Positions 1 through 7,470 of a stretch of 34,039 bases of DNA are shown piece after piece. The position numbers and the translations under genes were made by a program. The stretch comes from Polaromonas sp. CF318. GTDB taxonomy: Bacteria; Pseudomonadota; Gammaproteobacteria; Burkholderiales; Burkholderiaceae_C. Within the stretch, counting starts at the first letter, position 1; each line of letters begins with the position of its first letter. Location of the stretch: NCBI RefSeq assembly GCF_000282655.1, contig NZ_AKIV01000054.1, positions 1-34,039 of the forward strand, in the 5' to 3' direction. The notes under the pieces are model-generated. The model did no database searches and had not been told where the DNA came from. It saw only the letters and a program-made list of their open reading frames with translations.

Positions 1-111
1 GAAGCAAAAGAAAGTTACTTGCCGCCGGGCAACCCCGGCCAGCAAGCCTCAGCAAAGGGCACAGGCGCGCAAGCCGGGGCAAGACCCGACCGGCGGCCAG
101 CAGGAGAACCC
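1..111. other. Left-edge intergenic stretch, possible dispersed repeat fragment
   Basis: No gene is supported here. A TTG-initiated extension of the next gene exists from 19, but its residues are low-complexity Gly/Ala/Pro/Arg and the ATG at 112 has the ribosome binding site. The opening bases (an AAAAGAAAGTTACTTG stretch followed by a CCGGGGTT-type GC block) resemble an interspersed intergenic sequence I associate with Comamonadaceae genomes; that is recollection and was not searched. In related genomes TgpA-like genes usually follow MoxR and DUF58 genes, which would lie just outside the window. Confidence 0.3.
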
Positions 112-2139
112 ATGCTGAGCCGCCTCCAATCCCTCCCTCGCGACGCCCGCGACACCCTCTTCCTGCTGGCGGTCATCGCCTGGGTGTTGCTGCCGCAGGT
201 CAACGAACTCCCCCTCTGGTGCAGCGCCCTCGCGGGTGCGGTGCTCCTCTGGCGCGGCTGGCTGGCGGTGAAGGCGCGGCCCTTGCCGGGCAAGCGCTGG
301 TTGCTGCTGCTGATGGCCATCACCCTGGCCGCAACCTGGCTCACACATCGCACGCTGCTGGGGCGCGACGCGGGCGTGACGCTGCTGGTGGTGTTGCTGA
401 CGCTCAAGACGCTGGAGCTGCGCGCCAAGCGCGATGCCTTTGTGGTGTTCTTCCTCGGCTTCTTCTGCATGCTGAGCAATTTTTTCTATTCGCAGTCCCT
501 GCTGACGGCGCTCAGCATGCTGCTGGGCCTGCTGGGCCTGCTGACCATGCTGGTCAACGCGCACATGCCGGTCGGCAGGCCGCCGCTGTCGCAGGCCGCC
601 AAAACCGCCGGCTGGATGGCCCTGCTGGGCACGCCCATCATGCTGGTGCTGTTCCTGCTGTTCCCGCGGCTGGCGCCCCTGTGGGGTGTGCCCAGCGACA
701 CGCCGGCCGGGCGCAGCGGCCTGAGTTCCAGCATGCAGGTCGGCACCATCGCCAGCCTGGCGCTGGACGAAAGCGTGGCCATGCGTCTGAAGTTCGACGG
801 CGCGCCGCCGCGCAAGCAGGACATGTACTTTCGCGGCCCGGTGCTGTCCAGCTTCGACGGGCGCGAATGGCGGCCTTCGCGGCTGAACACCTCCGCGCGC
901 TTCGGCGTGACCGCCGACCTCGCCGTCTCCGGCACGCCGGTCAGTTACGAGGTCACGCTGGAGCCTACCAACCGGCCCTGGCTGTTCGTGATGGAAGCGG
1001 CGGCCGAAAGCCCCGCGCTGCCGTCCGGCTTCCAGGGCACCATGCAGCCCGACCTGCAATGGCTGGCGAACCGCCCCGTCAACGACCTGCTGCGCTACAA
1101 GGTCCGGAGCTACCCGAGCTTTCAGCATGGCCCGCTGCAAACCGCGCCGGGCCTGCAGGAGTTCATCGACCTGCCGTCCGGCTTCAACCCGCGCACGCGG
1201 GCCCTTGCCAGCGAGATACGCAACACGCCCCGCCTGGCGCGCGCCGGCACCGCCGCGCTCGTGGAAGAGGCCATGAACCGCCTGCGCACGGGCGGCTACA
1301 GCTACACGCTGGAGCCCGGGGTTTACGGCCAGCACAGCGCCGACGAATTCTGGTTCGACCGCAAGCAGGGCTTTTGTGAACACATCGCCTCGGCCTTTGT
1401 CATCCTGATGCGTGCCATGGACGTCCCGGCACGCATCGTCACCGGCTACCAGGGCGGCGAGCTCAATACCGTGGACGGCTTCTGGGTGGTGCGCCAGAGC
1501 AGCGCCCATGCCTGGGCCGAAGTCTGGGAAGCCGGCCGCGGCTGGGTGCGTGTGGACCCGACCTCGGTGGTCGCCCCAGGGCGCATAGGCGCGTTCGAGC
1601 GGCTGGAGGCGCCGCAAGGCGCGGTCGCGCGGGCTTTGCGCACCTTCAGCCCCACGCTCACGGCCCAGTTGCGCCTTTTTTGGGAAGCCACCAACAACAG
1701 CTGGAACCAGTGGGTGCTCAATTACACCCAGGGCAGGCAGCTCAACCTGCTGAAAAACATCGGCTTTGAATCGCCGAGCTGGGAAGACCTCAGCTATATG
1801 CTGATCGGCATCCTCGTGGCGGCCGCGCTGCTGGGCGCCGGCTGGAGCTGGTGGGACCGCAGCCAGCACGACCCCTGGGTGCGCTTGCTCATGCGCGCGC
1901 GCCACCGGCTGGACAAGGCCGGCATCCCCAGCACGCCGGCCACCTCGCCGCGCCAGCTCGCCGAGGAAGTGCTGGCCCGCTACGGCCAGCAGCCGGGCAG
2001 TGCCGCGCAGGCCTTGGCCGACTGGCTGCTGCGCCTGGAGCAGCAGCGCTACGCCGCCGCGCCGGCCGGTGCGGACAAGGCGGCGCCGCAGCTGCAGGCG
2101 CTCAGGCAAGAGTTCAGCCGGCTGAGCTGGCCTGCTTAA
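112..2139 (+). CDS. TgpA-like membrane transglutaminase (DUF3488 - transglutaminase core - DUF4129)
   Basis: A 675-residue inner-membrane protein. The N-terminal part (about residues 10-210) is a string of hydrophobic helices typical of DUF3488. A periplasmic transglutaminase-like domain follows, with a papain-like triad visible as Cys422 (GFCEH), His466 (SAHAW) and Asp482 (VDPTS). One more membrane helix (about 562-585) precedes a cytosolic helical tail of DUF4129 type. The Pseudomonas aeruginosa homologue TgpA is an essential inner-membrane protein with periplasmic transglutaminase activity, so a cell-envelope role is likely; its substrate here is unknown. The start at 112 was chosen because AGGAGA lies about 5 bases upstream and the sequence before it is not protein-like. 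The mltB-like gene follows after 60 bp on the same strand. Confidence 0.92.
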   Translation: MLSRLQSLPRDARDTLFLLAVIAWVLLPQVNELPLWCSALAGAVLLWRGWLAVKARPLPGKRWLLLLMAITLAATWLTHRTLLGRDAGVTLLVVLLTLKTLELRAKRDAFVVFFLGFFCMLSNFFYSQSLLTALSMLLGLLGLLTMLVNAHMPVGRPPLSQAAKTAGWMALLGTPIMLVLFLLFPRLAPLWGVPSDTPAGRSGLSSSMQVGTIASLALDESVAMRLKFDGAPPRKQDMYFRGPVLSSFDGREWRPSRLNTSARFGVTADLAVSGTPVSYEVTLEPTNRPWLFVMEAAAESPALPSGFQGTMQPDLQWLANRPVNDLLRYKVRSYPSFQHGPLQTAPGLQEFIDLPSGFNPRTRALASEIRNTPRLARAGTAALVEEAMNRLRTGGYSYTLEPGVYGQHSADEFWFDRKQGFCEHIASAFVILMRAMDVPARIVTGYQGGELNTVDGFWVVRQSSAHAWAEVWEAGRGWVRVDPTSVVAPGRIGAFERLEAPQGAVARALRTFSPTLTAQLRLFWEATNNSWNQWVLNYTQGRQLNLLKNIGFESPSWEDLSYMLIGILVAAALLGAGWSWWDRSQHDPWVRLLMRARHRLDKAGIPSTPATSPRQLAEEVLARYGQQPGSAAQALADWLLRLEQQRYAAAPAGADKAAPQLQALRQEFSRLSWPA

Positions 2140-2199
2140 AATCGGGACTGGCTCCGCCGCCCCTTCGCGCCTCCCCCACCTCATCCCACCACCCCGCTC

Positions 2200-3276
2200 A
2201 TGCCCTTTTACCGTTCCGGGTTCGCCCTTTTCCTGATCGCTGCGCTGGCCAGTTCCGCCTGGGCCGGCGACGAAAAATCGTTACGGAAAAAAGTGGCCGC
2301 GCCGGCGCAAACCCAGGGGCCGCTGTATTCGACGCGTCCCGAGGCCATGCAGTTCGCCGACGACATGGCCGCGCGCCGCGACCTGGACCCGGACTGGGTG
2401 CGCGACGCCATAGGCCAGTCGCGCTACAACGCCACCGTCGTGCGCTTGATGCAGCCGCCCACCAGAACCTTTGTCAAGAACTGGCGCGTCTACAGGAGCC
2501 GCTTCATAGACCCGGTGCGCATAGAGGCCGGCCGGCGCTTCTGGCTGGAGAACCAGGCAACGCTGGAGCGCGCCGAAAAGGAGTACGGCGTGCCCGCCGA
2601 AATCATCGTCGGCATCATCGGCGTGGAGACCATTTACGGCCGCGACACCGGCAACTTTCGCGTGATGGACGCGCTCACCACGCTGGCCTTTGATTTCCCT
2701 CCCAACCACCCGCGCGCCAAAGAGCGCAGCGAATTCTTCAAAGGCGAGATCGAGCAGTTCCTGACCCTGCAAAGCCGGCGCGAAGCCAGCCCTTTCGACG
2801 CGCGCGGCAGCTTTGCCGGTGCCATGGGCATGCCGCAGTTCATGCCTTCGAGCTGGATCAAGTACGCCGTGGACTTCGACGGCGACGGAACGGTGGACCT
2901 CTGGAACAGCAAGGCCGACGTGATCGGCTCTGTCGCGAGTTATTTCAAGGCCTTCAACTGGCAGCCCGGCATGCCCACGCATTACCCAGTGAGCTTTGAC
3001 AAAAGCCGCCTCGACATGGAGGCGTTGATGGCGCCCGACATCCTGCCGACTTTCAGCGTGGCCAGCTTCACCGAGAAGGGCGCGGTGCTTGAAGGCCCCG
3101 CGCTGCAACACCCGGGCCCGCTGGCCCTGGTCGAACTGCTCAACGGCCAGGACGCGCCGCAGTACGTGGCCGGTACCGAGAATTTTTACGCCATCACGCG
3201 CTACAACTGGAGCAGCTACTACGCGATGGCGGTGATTGAGCTGGGGCGGGAAGTGGCGGCGCGGGTCAGGCAGTAG
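2200..3276 (+). CDS. mltB: Lytic murein transglycosylase, MltB family (GH103, SLT_2)
   Basis: A 358-residue periplasmic enzyme that cleaves the MurNAc-GlcNAc bond of peptidoglycan with formation of 1,6-anhydroMurNAc. Residues 1-22 form a signal peptide ending in the AWA motif. There is no lipobox cysteine, so unlike E. coli MltB this looks like a soluble form. The catalytic Glu is Glu143 in the motif GVETIYGRDTG, followed by FAGAMGMPQFMPS, a family signature. The segment DFDGDGTVDLW resembles the EF-hand-like calcium loop of E. coli Slt35/MltB. It lies 60 bp after the TgpA-like gene on the same strand and its 3' end faces the serine hydrolase gene with only 17 bp between stops. Confidence 0.92.
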   Translation: MPFYRSGFALFLIAALASSAWAGDEKSLRKKVAAPAQTQGPLYSTRPEAMQFADDMAARRDLDPDWVRDAIGQSRYNATVVRLMQPPTRTFVKNWRVYRSRFIDPVRIEAGRRFWLENQATLERAEKEYGVPAEIIVGIIGVETIYGRDTGNFRVMDALTTLAFDFPPNHPRAKERSEFFKGEIEQFLTLQSRREASPFDARGSFAGAMGMPQFMPSSWIKYAVDFDGDGTVDLWNSKADVIGSVASYFKAFNWQPGMPTHYPVSFDKSRLDMEALMAPDILPTFSVASFTEKGAVLEGPALQHPGPLALVELLNGQDAPQYVAGTENFYAITRYNWSSYYAMAVIELGREVAARVRQ

Positions 3277-3293
3277 GCTGAGGAACCGGCCGC

Positions 3294-4382
3294 CTAAGGG
3301 CAGGGCGCCCCCGCCAGCGTTCTGGCCGCCGTCAAAAAATCACCGGGCACAACCCAGCTGACGTTCCAATTCCCCGCAACGGGGACCTGGCGCTTGTGGG
3401 CAATCACCATCTGGCGCTTGGGCACGACAAGAATGTACTGGCCATGCACGCCCCACGCCATATAGGCGCCCTGGAGCGGGGAATCCGACGGCTCTTCCAG
3501 CACCCACCACAGGTAGCCGTAGCCAAAGTGGCGCCTGGCCGTTCGGGGCGGATGCATCTCCACGGCGGGGGTCACGGCAGCAGTAGTCTCGGCAACCCAG
3601 CGCTGCGGAATGAGTGCCCGGCCGCGCCAGTTGCCTTGCTGAAGCATCAGATAGCCCAGGCGCGCCATGTCCCTGGTGGAAAGAAAAAAGTGGTAGGCGG
3701 CGTGCTCCGCCTTCGTGAGGTCGCCGCTGCGGCGATGGCGCTCCAGGTGAAAGTCCTCCAGTTGCAAAGGGGCGGCGAGCTCATCGGCAAATGCACGGTA
3801 GATGCTCTTCCCCGTAAGCGATTCAAACACCGTGCCGGCGGCGTTGAAATCCCAGTTGTTGTAGAGAAAGTAGGCGCCGGGCACTTGCGAGCCCCGCGCC
3901 GGAGCGAACGCGAGATCGTCGCCGCCGTTGGCGGCCGGATGGTACACACCGGAACGCGCCGTCAGCAAATGCCTGAGCCTGGCCTGCCGTTCAATGGGCA
4001 GGAGCCCGCCTACATCGTCGATACCAAGATCGGCCAGGGATTTCTCGAGATCAATCGTTCCGTCCGCCACATATTTGCCGTAAAGCATGGACAGGATACT
4101 TTTGCGGGCCGAGAACAAAATGCTGACGAGGTCGGTCGGGCCATAGCTGAACAACACCCGCCCCTGCTGCACCACCATCAGCGACGTTGTGTCCAGGGTC
4201 TGCAGGTAGCCGCGTGCCCGGTCGAGCTGGGCATGGCATTCGGGGCTCAGTGCCGAGGAGGAAATTGTTTCCCATGACTTTCCGGGGTAAACCGGAGCCT
4301 CCCCCGCCGGCGCCTGGGCTACCGCCGCCGACGGTAACAGCAATGAGGCGCAAAGGAAAAGTGGGACGAGGTAATTCAGCAT
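3294..4382 (-). CDS. Serine hydrolase of the beta-lactamase / penicillin-binding protein fold
   Basis: A 362-residue protein with a signal peptide (residues 1-22, ending VAQ). The serine-hydrolase motifs are visible: SxxK at Ser91-Lys94 (SARK), Tyr-x-Asn at 174-176 (YNN), and an HG variant of the KTG box at 313-314 (VHGQYI). This matches Pfam Beta-lactamase (class C-like esterases and D,D-peptidases). The exact substrate, whether ester, peptide or cell wall, cannot be told. The open frame extends upstream to a TTG at 4496 that overlaps the previous stop codon, but the ATG at 4382 begins a clean signal peptide and was chosen; no strong ribosome binding site is seen before it. It is the last of four co-directional genes (5869 down to 3294). 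Confidence 0.85.
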   Translation of the reverse strand: MLNYLVPLFLCASLLLPSAAVAQAPAGEAPVYPGKSWETISSSALSPECHAQLDRARGYLQTLDTTSLMVVQQGRVLFSYGPTDLVSILFSARKSILSMLYGKYVADGTIDLEKSLADLGIDDVGGLLPIERQARLRHLLTARSGVYHPAANGGDDLAFAPARGSQVPGAYFLYNNWDFNAAGTVFESLTGKSIYRAFADELAAPLQLEDFHLERHRRSGDLTKAEHAAYHFFLSTRDMARLGYLMLQQGNWRGRALIPQRWVAETTAAVTPAVEMHPPRTARRHFGYGYLWWVLEEPSDSPLQGAYMAWGVHGQYILVVPKRQMVIAHKRQVPVAGNWNVSWVVPGDFLTAARTLAGAPCP

Positions 4383-4492
4383 TTTTTTAAGACAAACGAT
4401 AGCCGTGATAGTGCTGGAACGGGGCGTGGCGGCGTGGGTGAAGCCGCGATGACAACGACGATCGCCGGCATCGAGAGGCTTCCGGCCTTTAG

Positions 4493-4891
4493 TCAAGTCT
4501 CATCTATCGGTACACGCAACCAGTAGCACTCGCCGACACCCGCAATATCACGAACGGCAAAGCCCTTTCTTTCGAGGACTCGGCGCAGCTTGAGATTCGG
4601 CGTCGCGCAATGAACCGCATGGACTCGCCACTCCACGAATGAAAGGCCCTCTCGCCTCGCAAAACGGCTCGCCAGGGCCGCCAGGCTGGGCAAGGCTCCC
4701 TCGCCGCCCCCATCAATATGTGCCAGCTCCATCAAGAGCGCATCGCCCTGAATCTTGAATTTTCCGAGCATGTTGGCGCTGCCGGCCTTGAATACCAGCG
4801 CTTCGTCGCGAAGCACAATGGCCTGTAGCTCCTCGGTCGGCAAGTCCAGCACCTCATCGACCGTATAGCCCTCGAGCAGAATTTGTGACAT
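4493..4891 (-). CDS. Small GNAT-like protein, possible immunity partner of the adjacent peptidase
   Basis: 132 residues, no signal peptide or membrane segment. The second half (HIDGGGEG..., then TPNLKLRRVLERKGF) has the layout of the C-terminal half of a GNAT acetyltransferase fold: a glycine-rich turn, a helix, a strand, and an Asn-x-x-x-x-x-x-x-x-GF end. The N-terminal half is unlike standard GNATs and the canonical RxxGxG acetyl-CoA loop is not clear, so enzymatic activity is doubtful. The gene begins 23 bp after the stop of the TIGR02594-type peptidase and has an AGGAG ribosome binding site 6 bases upstream of ATG 4891. I recall similar proteins beside toxin genes in Burkholderiales; that is recollection. 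The immunity role is inferred. Confidence 0.7.
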   Translation of the reverse strand: MSQILLEGYTVDEVLDLPTEELQAIVLRDEALVFKAGSANMLGKFKIQGDALLMELAHIDGGGEGALPSLAALASRFARREGLSFVEWRVHAVHCATPNLKLRRVLERKGFAVRDIAGVGECYWLRVPIDET

Positions 4892-4914
4892 GGCGTACTC
4901 CTATTGACCGGGCA

Positions 4915-5370
4915 TCACACCGTCCTGTTGCGAGAGGACTGCCCCTGCGACGGCCAACGGTACCCCAGCACCGCCGCCAGCGGATAAAAATGCTCGCGCA
5001 CTTCATCCAGCTGGTTACCGCCCCACAAATACACATATTCCGCATCCGTGCGAACAAAAAACCCGACATGGCCCTTCCATCCGCCAGGGTCTTCGCGCGA
5101 CAGGACTGCGATGCAGCCGGGCACAGGCGCAGCCAGCGGCTCGCCCCATTCCAGCCAGGACCGTGCCAGTGCCGACCCGGTACCGGGAATACCGACCTGG
5201 TCCAAAACCCAGTTCACGAACGACGAGCACCAGGAGGCCTTGTCGTCATAACCGCGGATATTGGTGAGCGCGTGGTATTCGGTGACCTGTGGATTACTCT
5301 GGCCCGGGGGAAATGTGCGGACGCCGGCTTCGGCGCGGGCGACCGGCATCCAGGGAGGCTCAGGCCGCAT
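4915..5370 (-). CDS. TIGR02594-type cysteine peptidase/amidase (NlpC/P60-CHAP-like)
   Basis: 151 residues from ATG 5370. The domain covers the whole protein: Cys48 in SWCSSFVNW, His101 in GHVGFFV and Asn119 in LWGGNQ make a plausible papain-like catalytic triad as in TIGR02594/NlpC-P60 enzymes, which cut peptide bonds of peptidoglycan stems. There is no signal peptide, so access to the cell wall would need a secretion system, lysis or another carrier. The open frame runs on to 5604, but that part overlaps the GNAT gene; ATG 5370 overlaps its end by 11 bp and gives the family's usual N-terminus (PPWMPVARAEAGV). ATG 5349 is an alternative. Followed after 23 bp by the GNAT-like small protein. 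Confidence 0.8.
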   Translation of the reverse strand: MRPEPPWMPVARAEAGVRTFPPGQSNPQVTEYHALTNIRGYDDKASWCSSFVNWVLDQVGIPGTGSALARSWLEWGEPLAAPVPGCIAVLSREDPGGWKGHVGFFVRTDAEYVYLWGGNQLDEVREHFYPLAAVLGYRWPSQGQSSRNRTV

Positions 5371-5869
5371 CCGTGAGCCCCGACGGGGAGAGTACAAGCG
5401 CCAGGAACTTGGTGCCGGGAACGGGATTGAACGCAACAGGCGCCGCCGGCAGAAAACCCAGCGATTCGTAAATTCGCTGCGCGGCGGTGAACTCGGGCAG
5501 CACATCCAGGCAGACGCGCGAATAGCCCGCGACACGTGCCTCGGCAAGTATGCTTTCGACGAGGCGCCGACCCAGGTTCTCGCCTCTCGCATTCGGCCGC
5601 ACATAGACGCGCTTCATCTCGCAGGTGTTTGCATCAACGCGGCGAAGCGCCGCGCATCCAACGACGGCCTGCCCCTTCCACGCGAGGAGCAGTCGGCCCT
5701 CGGGCGCGGCGTACTTTCCCGGCAAAGCGGCGAATTCCACCTCGTAGTCCTGAAAGCCCAGGTCCACGCTGGGGCTGGCGATGTATTCCCGGAAGATGGA
5801 GACAACCTGCGCAAGGTCGTCGGGGAAATTTGCGGGTCGGATATCGGTCATGGTGGCGGCGTCGTTCAT
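5360..5869 (-). CDS. GNAT family N-acetyltransferase
   Basis: 169 residues with a full-length GNAT domain. The acetyl-CoA binding motif A is visible as MKRVYVRPNARGENLGRRL (residues 85-103), and the C-terminal YESLGF (134-139) is typical of motif B. The acceptor (small amine, peptide or protein) cannot be inferred. An internal ATG at 5851 is an alternative start; neither has a clear ribosome binding site. The 3' end overlaps the start of the TIGR02594-type peptidase gene by 11 bp, suggesting co-translation. The 117 bp upstream separate it from the DUF3592 gene and could hold its promoter, but no convincing -35/-10 pair was seen. Confidence 0.87.
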   Translation of the reverse strand: MNDAATMTDIRPANFPDDLAQVVSIFREYIASPSVDLGFQDYEVEFAALPGKYAAPEGRLLLAWKGQAVVGCAALRRVDANTCEMKRVYVRPNARGENLGRRLVESILAEARVAGYSRVCLDVLPEFTAAQRIYESLGFLPAAPVAFNPVPGTKFLALVLSPSGLTDAA

Positions 5870-5986
5870 GTTGCAAGGATAAACGGGACGGTCAGCAACT
5901 GACAGGACCGCATTTTGCAGGATAGGTCCATGTGATTTGAAGTTTGGGCTCAGCGGCCGGCGAAGGCGGTCCGACAGAACGAGGGA

Positions 5987-6415
5987 CTAGAAGGCACCCG
6001 CCAGGAGCATTGACCGAACGATGACAAACATTACCAAGCACCCCACACCGCCCATGAACAGGAGAACAAAGGATACGAACCAGAGTTCCACCCGCGTTCC
6101 AATCTTCGCGGAGACCTTCCCCTCAGCCTCCCTGACCCGGACCGGAACGGTTTCGCCAACGTGCGGCGGCGCATTTGGCGATCCCGTGACGGCACTGCGC
6201 AACTCAACACTCTGCCCATTTGAAAGCCTGAGCTGAACACGGTAATAACGCCTGTTCCTTCCGTGCATGCGGTACCGCCACTCGCTGATAACCCGGCCAT
6301 TCACGGAATAGGACGCGCGGAGGAACGCGGCCTGCTTAGCCGCTACGACAACACCAGCCAGGAGGACAAGGGCCGCTGCCAGGCTCAGGACAACCGCAAC
6401 CGCCGCTGCGTACAT
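5987..6415 (-). CDS. DUF3592 membrane protein
   Basis: 142 residues with a hydrophobic N-terminal helix (about 1-30) and a second helix near the C-terminus (about 112-138). Between them lies a soluble, strand-rich segment with the DUF3592 look: a SYSVNGRVI start, a basic YRMHGRNRRYYRVQLRL stretch, and a VGETVPVRV motif where the family has a G-x-x-V-x-V-x-Y-like motif. Function unknown. The start is well supported: GGAGGAG lies 5-6 bases before ATG 6415. It sits 73 bp downstream of the cluster A transglutaminase on the same strand, so read-through is possible, but there is no functional link visible. Confidence 0.75.
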   Translation of the reverse strand: MYAAAVAVVLSLAAALVLLAGVVVAAKQAAFLRASYSVNGRVISEWRYRMHGRNRRYYRVQLRLSNGQSVELRSAVTGSPNAPPHVGETVPVRVREAEGKVSAKIGTRVELWFVSFVLLFMGGVGCLVMFVIVRSMLLAGAF

Positions 6416-6488
6416 GCTCGCTCCTCCAAGGTAATGTATGCCGCAAAACCTGCGACATCACCCGGTATTCGCCATCAGGCCGAGCGTT

Positions 6489-7307
6489 TCACACCGGCTC
6501 AATCGTAATCTCCACCGTCATGGACTCTTCCCCGCCGCCCTGGCGCACGCCCTTGATGGGCGGGCAGGCGTTGTAGTCGGTGCCCATGGCCAGGCGCACG
6601 TGGCGCTCGTCGATGAGGCAGTGATGGGTCACGTCTATGCTGGCCCAGCGGCGCGTGGCGACGTCCAGGCAGACGTCGCACCAGGCGTGGCTGGCCAGGT
6701 CGGGCTCGTTGGCGGCGTAGAAATAGCCGCTGACATAACGCGCCGGGTAGCCCAGGCTGCGGCAGATGGCGACCATCACGTGGGCCTGGTCCTGGCAAAC
6801 GCCCGCGCCGGACTTGAAGGCCTCCAGCGCGGTGGTGGTGACGCTGGTGCTGTTCTTGCGGTAGCTCACCGCGTCGGCCACGCCCCGGCTCAGGGCCAGC
6901 AGGGACGGCAGGCTGGCCGTGCCGTCCAGGCTTTGCGGGATAAAGCGCCGGCCGAACTCCGCAAGTTCAAAGTGCGGTTCCGCCAGGTGGGTTGCGCGAA
7001 GAAAGAAATAGGGGTGCGGCAGGGTTTGCGCATCGTTGAACTCGGCCACGCCAAAAGTTTCGACATCACCGGCCGCATTGACCAGGCTCCAGCGCACGTT
7101 GTCGGCATTCTTTCCGACAAAGGTGTAGGCGCTGATGGTGTTGCCGAAGGCGTCGCGCTGGGTGAACAGCTTTTCGGGCGCGCCCAGGCTCCAGTAGTTC
7201 ACTGTCTGCGCCGGGCCGGACTGCGGCGTGAGCCACAGCGTTTGCAGCGCGTAGCGCAGCGGCTCGGTGTAGCGGTAGTCGGTGATGTGCCGGACGTGCA
7301 GTTTCAT
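6489..7307 (-). CDS. Cluster A transglutaminase-like protein (Bact_transglu_N + Transglut_core)
   Basis: 272 residues, no signal peptide, so probably cytoplasmic. The N-terminus (MKLHVRHITDYRYTEPL) is the bacterial transglutaminase N-terminal domain. The core has Cys171 (GAGVCQDQAHVM), His207 (SHAW) and Asp225 (SIDVTH), a complete papain-like triad. Proteins of this family are presumed to hydrolyse or transfer amide bonds; no substrate is established. The frame stays open to 7487 through a GC-rich repeat, but the conserved N-terminus fixes the start at ATG 7307. No good ribosome binding site is seen. It is the last gene of cluster A, 160 bp after the Alpha-E gene, and that gap is filled largely by an interspersed repeat. 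Confidence 0.92.
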   Translation of the reverse strand: MKLHVRHITDYRYTEPLRYALQTLWLTPQSGPAQTVNYWSLGAPEKLFTQRDAFGNTISAYTFVGKNADNVRWSLVNAAGDVETFGVAEFNDAQTLPHPYFFLRATHLAEPHFELAEFGRRFIPQSLDGTASLPSLLALSRGVADAVSYRKNSTSVTTTALEAFKSGAGVCQDQAHVMVAICRSLGYPARYVSGYFYAANEPDLASHAWCDVCLDVATRRWASIDVTHHCLIDERHVRLAMGTDYNACPPIKGVRQGGGEESMTVEITIEPV

Positions 7308-7390
7308 GCTCGAGCAAATACTGAATCGGACGCATCGCGGCCGCGCTGCAGCGTCGCCGAGAGAGAGGTTTTCGCCAGCAGGGGCCGCGG

Positions 7391-7470
7391 AACCGGCTTT
7401 GCCGGGCCGCAGGCGCAGCGCCCCCTGAGGGGGCAGAGAGCTACGCGCAGCGAGCGAACGTGGGGGCTCA
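7391..7470. repeat. GC-rich interspersed repeat with two hairpins in the Alpha-E / transglutaminase gap
   Basis: Between two co-directional genes lies a block with hairpin CCGGC-TTT-GCCGG (7393-7405), hairpin GCCCCC-TGA-GGGGGC (7420-7434), and a CGCGCAGCGAGCGAACG-type tail reaching the Alpha-E stop codon. Interspersed elements of this pattern (GCCCCCTNAGGGGGC followed by GCAGCGAGCG) are, as I recall, frequent after stop codons in Comamonadaceae genomes. Neither hairpin has a T-tract, so neither is a standard terminator. It could stabilise the 3' end of the upstream message or lower expression of the transglutaminase gene; that is inference. Confidence 0.6.

Noticed and set aside
19..111. N-terminal extension of the TgpA-like gene from a TTG
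   Set aside because: Low-complexity residues, while a good ribosome binding site precedes ATG 112.
49..2184. A 711-codon minus-strand frame
   Set aside because: Antisense to the TgpA-like gene, rich in Arg, Gln, Ala and His, with no recognisable motif.
4383..4496. N-terminal extension of the serine hydrolase from a TTG overlapping the previous stop
   Set aside because: It would bury a clean signal peptide that starts at ATG 4382.
7420..7434. GCCCCCTGAGGGGGC as an intrinsic terminator
   Set aside because: No T-tract follows on either strand; it fits an interspersed repeat better.
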